A stretch of DNA of 64,000 nt from Lampris incognitus (lineage: Eukaryota > Chordata > Actinopteri > Lampriformes > Lampridae). The translations under genes were made by a program, and so were the position numbers. The stretch is taken from assembly GCF_029633865.1 (NCBI RefSeq), contig NC_079220.1, positions 56,705,356 through 56,769,355 on the forward strand, in the 5' to 3' direction. A model generated the notes under the pieces. It worked only from the letters and a program-made list of their open reading frames with translations, ran no database searches and had not been told where the DNA came from. This document shows positions 60,507 to 64,000 of the stretch, piece after piece (position 1 is the stretch's first letter; every line of letters begins with the position of its first letter).

Positions 60507-61737
60507 TATACTGAGGTATCTCTAAGTCCTCATATGATCTCCAGGTATCTTATACTGAAATATCTCTAAGTCCTCATATGATCTCCAGGTATCGTATACT
60601 GCGGTATCTCTAAGTCCTCATATGATATCCAGGTATCTTATACTGAGGTATCTCTAAGTCCTCATATGATCTCCAGGTATCTTATACTGAGGTATCTCTA
60701 AGTCCTCATATGATCTCCAGGTATCTTTTGCTGAGGTATCTCTAAGTCCTCATATGATCTCCAGGTATCTTATACTGAGGTATCTCTAAGTCCTGATATG
60801 ATATCCAGGTATCTTATACTGAGGTATCTCTAAGTCCTCATATGATCTCCAGGTATCGTATACTGCGGTATCTCTAAGTCCTCATATGATATCCAGGTAT
60901 CTTATACTGAGGTATCTCTAAGTCCTCATATGATCTCCAGGTATCTTATACTGAGGTATCTCTAAGTCCTCATATGATCTCCAGGTATCTTTTGCTGAGT
61001 TATCTCTAAGTCCTCATATGATCTCCAGGTATCTTATACTGAGGTATCTCTAAGTCCTGATATGATATCCAGGTATCTTTTGCTGAGGTATCTCTAAGTC
61101 CTCATATGATCTCCAGGTATCTTATACTGAGGTATCTTTAAGTCCTCATATGATCTCCGGGTATCTTATACTGAGGTATCTTTAAGTCCTCATATGATCT
61201 CCGGGTATCGTATACTGCGGTATCTCTAAGTCCTCATATGATCTCCGGGTATCTTATACTGAGGTATCTCTAAGTCTTCATATGATCTCCAGGTATCTTT
61301 TGCTGAGGTATCTCTAGGTCCTCGTATGATCTCCAGGTATCTTATACTGAGGTATCTCTAAGTCCTCATATGATCTCCAGGTATCTTATACTGAGGTATC
61401 TTTAAGTCCTCATATGATCTCCAGGTATCGTATACTGCGGTATCTCTAAGTCCTCATATTATCTCCAGGTATCTTATACTGAGGTATCTCTAAGTCCTCA
61501 TATGATCTCCAGGTATCTTATACTGAGGTATCTCTAAGTCCTCATATGATCTCCAGGTATCTTATACTGAGGTATCTCTAAGTCCTCATATGATCTCCAG
61601 GTATCTTATACTGAGGTATCTCTAAGTCCTCATATGATCTCCAGGTATCTTTTTCTGAGGTATTTCTAAGTCCTCATATGATCTCCAGGTATCTTATGCT
61701 GAGGTATCTCCAAGTCCTCATATGATTTCCAGGTATT
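60507..61737. repeat. 44-bp minisatellite, about 28 copies
   Basis: The unit is TGAGGTATCTCTAAGTCCTC, ATATGATCTCCAGGTATCTT, ATAC. Variants are TTTTGC for TTATAC, GATATCC for GATCTCC, GTATACTGCGG for TTATACTGAGG, and TCCGGG for TCCAGG. Three different variants (at 60593, 60725 and 60791) each reappear 264 bases later, that is six units. It contains stops in all frames. Confidence 0.95.
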
Positions 61738-62309
61738 ACTCTCACTGTCGCAGCAGGGTGCAGGGAAATTACAAATGGAAACAAACTTCATAAAAATGCC
61801 GTCAGTGCACATCAGTAATGTGTGCAACAGATAAAACCATTGATCAAACAAACAGGTCAGCATGGTGAAGTTGCCATTTTTGAAATACGTTTTTCAAGCA
61901 GTGTTAATGTAAAATAAGTGAAGTGTGCTGACGTAACGGGGGCAGTTAGCAGTGTTGCTCATAATAGCAGCACTCAGCAGTTGTAGCTTAGCCGAACCGC
62001 TCAGCCCTGAAAGTTCTCTCGTCTGTGCAGCCCTCAACACACGCTAGTGTACATGTGGCCACACCTATACAAAACAGCACATGGGAGAGACTGTGGCAGG
62101 AACAGGCAGAGACAACGAGAGAAAATGAGACAGAGCGCAGAAACAAGTAGACTTTCTCATTGCCATGCCTAACTTTTACCTACAAGCCACCGTCAAAGAC
62201 ATCCGTCACTCTCAAGGTTGACTCAAGGTTGACTCAAGGTTGACTGTTGAATTGGACAACAGCTGCATGTGCCTGCTCTTCCTCCTCCTCCTCCTCATTT
62301 TAATACATT
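61738..62309. other. No gene seen
   Basis: Only short frames. A 12-bp direct repeat (TCAAGGTTGACT) occurs three times at about 62211-62247, and (CTC)n lies at 62281-62296. Confidence 0.6.
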
Positions 62310-62945
62310 TTCTTGTTTCGCACATGTTTCTATCCAAAGCAGCTTACAGAGGAGTCAGCCATCAGCAGACATATTTGTGTTTCAACCTACAGGCGTGTTA
62401 GAGCCTTAAAATGTAATCACGTCATAGCCAAGAGTGCATGTGGCGTCAAGCACAATTAGTGTAAGTACACAACAGGTAGATCGCTTCTAGTGACCCAAGT
62501 AGGAGGTGATTCCAAATGAACTGGACAATGCAACAAATCAGTACCACAGTCATGCTTGGAGACTATCTGGGTAGGGCTGGAAAGGGAACGTTTTAGGCCT
62601 TTTTGAATGAAATAAACACATCTGCAGCCCTAAGGGAAGCCATTAGGTTTCATACCAACATTTTGGGGCCACAAACTGTAGCCTTCCAGAGGTGGAGCGA
62701 CGAGGGTTAGCAGCAGAGTACATGTTATATGAGTGTGCAGGTAAGTTGGTGTGGTTCCTTGAACTGCTCAGAAAGGTTTTGAGCTTCATTGGCGGCAGGA
62801 ACCAGGAGCAAAAGTAAAGATACAGAGAGAGGCGGGACATCTTGGCGGATAGAAAACCAAGCAGGCGGCGTTGTATTGGAACCTTTGCGGTGGTGGAATT
62901 GCAGTAGTTTAACCAAGAGATAAGCAGGGCCTGGAGCAGCACGTC
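62310..62945 (-). mobile_element. L2/CR1-group LINE remnant, decayed
   Basis: The minus strand from 62942 begins with LLQALLISWLNYCNS, comparable to LIQALVISRLDYGNS in the element at 36185-37120, and ends with GRLQFVAPKCWYET, comparable to the late WWNEPP region. The 3' end (near 62335) has the shared CTGCTTTGGATAGAAAC-type tail. The frame is disrupted and internally shortened. Confidence 0.6.
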
Positions 62946-62964
62946 AAGCTCTGATCATCAACAT

Positions 62965-63125
62965 TATCATTACAGTTCAATTTAGCAGATGCTTTTATCC
63001 ATGCAACATACATTAGGAGTCTAAGGAACAGACTCTTACTGGAGACTCATCTCCACCTGGGTTTGAACCTCTGATCTCCAGCGGGAAAGCCGGCGTTCTT
63101 ACCTACTGAGCTCTCCAGCTATTAA
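62965..63125 (-). mobile_element. Short tRNA-derived SINE with LINE-like tail
   Basis: The reverse complement starts with a tRNA-like head (AGAGCTCAGTAGGTAAGAAC, B box AGGTTCAAACCCAGG). It ends with the GGATAAAAGCATCTGCTAAA tail also present in fish L2-type LINEs. This is the usual arrangement of a SINE mobilised by a partner LINE through a shared 3' end. Confidence 0.6.
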
Positions 63126-64000
63126 CACCATTAACATCACTGAGAAAATCAATTAGTTATGACCTCATCATAAACTAAGATCAATAACGGTTTAATGTTT
63201 TGTTCCTATTACAGCTGGCTGGTAAGCTGGTTAGGACACTACGAAACCTGACGTCCGAAGGGATGACAAGGCTCCTCTTCTTGCTGGGTAGGCCAGACAT
63301 CTGGCAAACTGTACTGACCTAAAGCCACAAAGTTAACTGCAACGACTGGTGTTACGTGAGCCTATTTACACCAAGTGATGGGTGGATCCCTGGATGCACA
63401 CGACACAAGGCTCAGACATCAGGAAATGTTGATTTTCAGCAAGCAGAGGAGAGTGTTCAGCTCAAAACAAGCTCTTTCTTGTCCTCAACAGTGCTGCAAA
63501 TCCAACCCCCCCCCCCACACACACACACACACACACATGTAGGCTATCTCTCTAGAAACTTCAGTGAAAGGTAACGCCTCACTGCCAGTAATATGTAATA
63601 ATTAATAGCATGCTTACAAAAGACTCTGCCATAGCTATAGAAATATTTTCAGTGTAATCAGACAATACGAGGCGTGGCTATCTGATGACTGTCAGAAAAA
63701 GATATCCAAGTCAACAACACAGGTGTAGTAGAATGTTCCTTGAGTTTACAGGGATTAAAAATGCTTTTTGTCCCTGATCTTGCACCGCATGAACACACAG
63801 AAGCTCACAGCTAAGCACAAAGGAAGAGGAGAAAATGTATTGGGGGGGGGGCTTTGTATGATTAAGGCACATCATTGCTCGGATGTGACACAAAACCGGC
63901 CCACGGGAGCAAGAGAATGTAGACGATAGCACGAGCTGGTCACGGAGCGCTCCCCTAGCTCAGATTTAATGTGAGCCCACTGAATGCTTATTTGGCGTGA
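63126..64000. other. No gene seen
   Basis: Only short frames. A poly-C and (CA)n microsatellite lies at about 63506-63538. There is a poly-G run at 63842-63850. Confidence 0.6.

Noticed and set aside
44129-61737. Regular repeats considered as CRISPR-like arrays
   Set aside because: Units are joined directly without unique spacers, and the genome is a vertebrate with introns.

Overview
The window looks like genomic DNA of a ray-finned fish, probably a percomorph. Three intron-containing vertebrate genes can be read exon by exon with conserved splice sites. Introns and intergenic DNA are filled with typical fish repeats: a Tc1 transposon with TA target sites, L2/CR1-, RTE-, L1- and Tx1-like LINE remnants, tRNA-derived SINEs, and very many micro- and minisatellites. 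The species is not determined.

Layout. (1) 1-11.3 kb, + strand: the 3' two thirds of pold1, the catalytic subunit of DNA polymerase delta. Nineteen exons join in one frame, from just after Exo I to the stop codon. (2) 11.5-14 kb: RTE-like and gypsy-like retroelement debris. (3) 17.1-22.6 kb, - strand: a complete four-coding-exon Ras GTPase of the HRAS/KRAS/NRAS group, with a CCAAT-rich CpG-type promoter. (4) 22.6-30.9 kb: no gene recognised. It holds a 63-bp minisatellite, an L1-like ORF1 remnant, an end-to-end Tc1 element with a broken transposase, and a 32-bp minisatellite. (5) 30.9-42.2 kb, - strand: slc17a7 (vesicular glutamate transporter VGLUT1), twelve exons that join in frame. Only the short first coding exon is missing. 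(6) 44.1-61.7 kb: no conserved gene, but an exceptional cluster of tandem repeats with units of 11 to 64 bp, several showing higher-order organisation. One 52-bp array appears to have grown inside a Tx1-like LINE. (7) 62-64 kb: LINE and SINE remnants.

The genes do not form a pathway: pold1 is replicative, Ras is a signalling switch, and slc17a7 loads glutamate into synaptic vesicles. The linkage itself is informative. From general knowledge, POLD1 and SLC17A7 both lie at human 19q13.33, so the Ras gene sits where a fourth genome-duplication copy of HRAS/KRAS/NRAS would be expected.

Most long open frames from 44 to 60 kb come from tandem repeats that happen to lack stop codons and are not annotated as genes.
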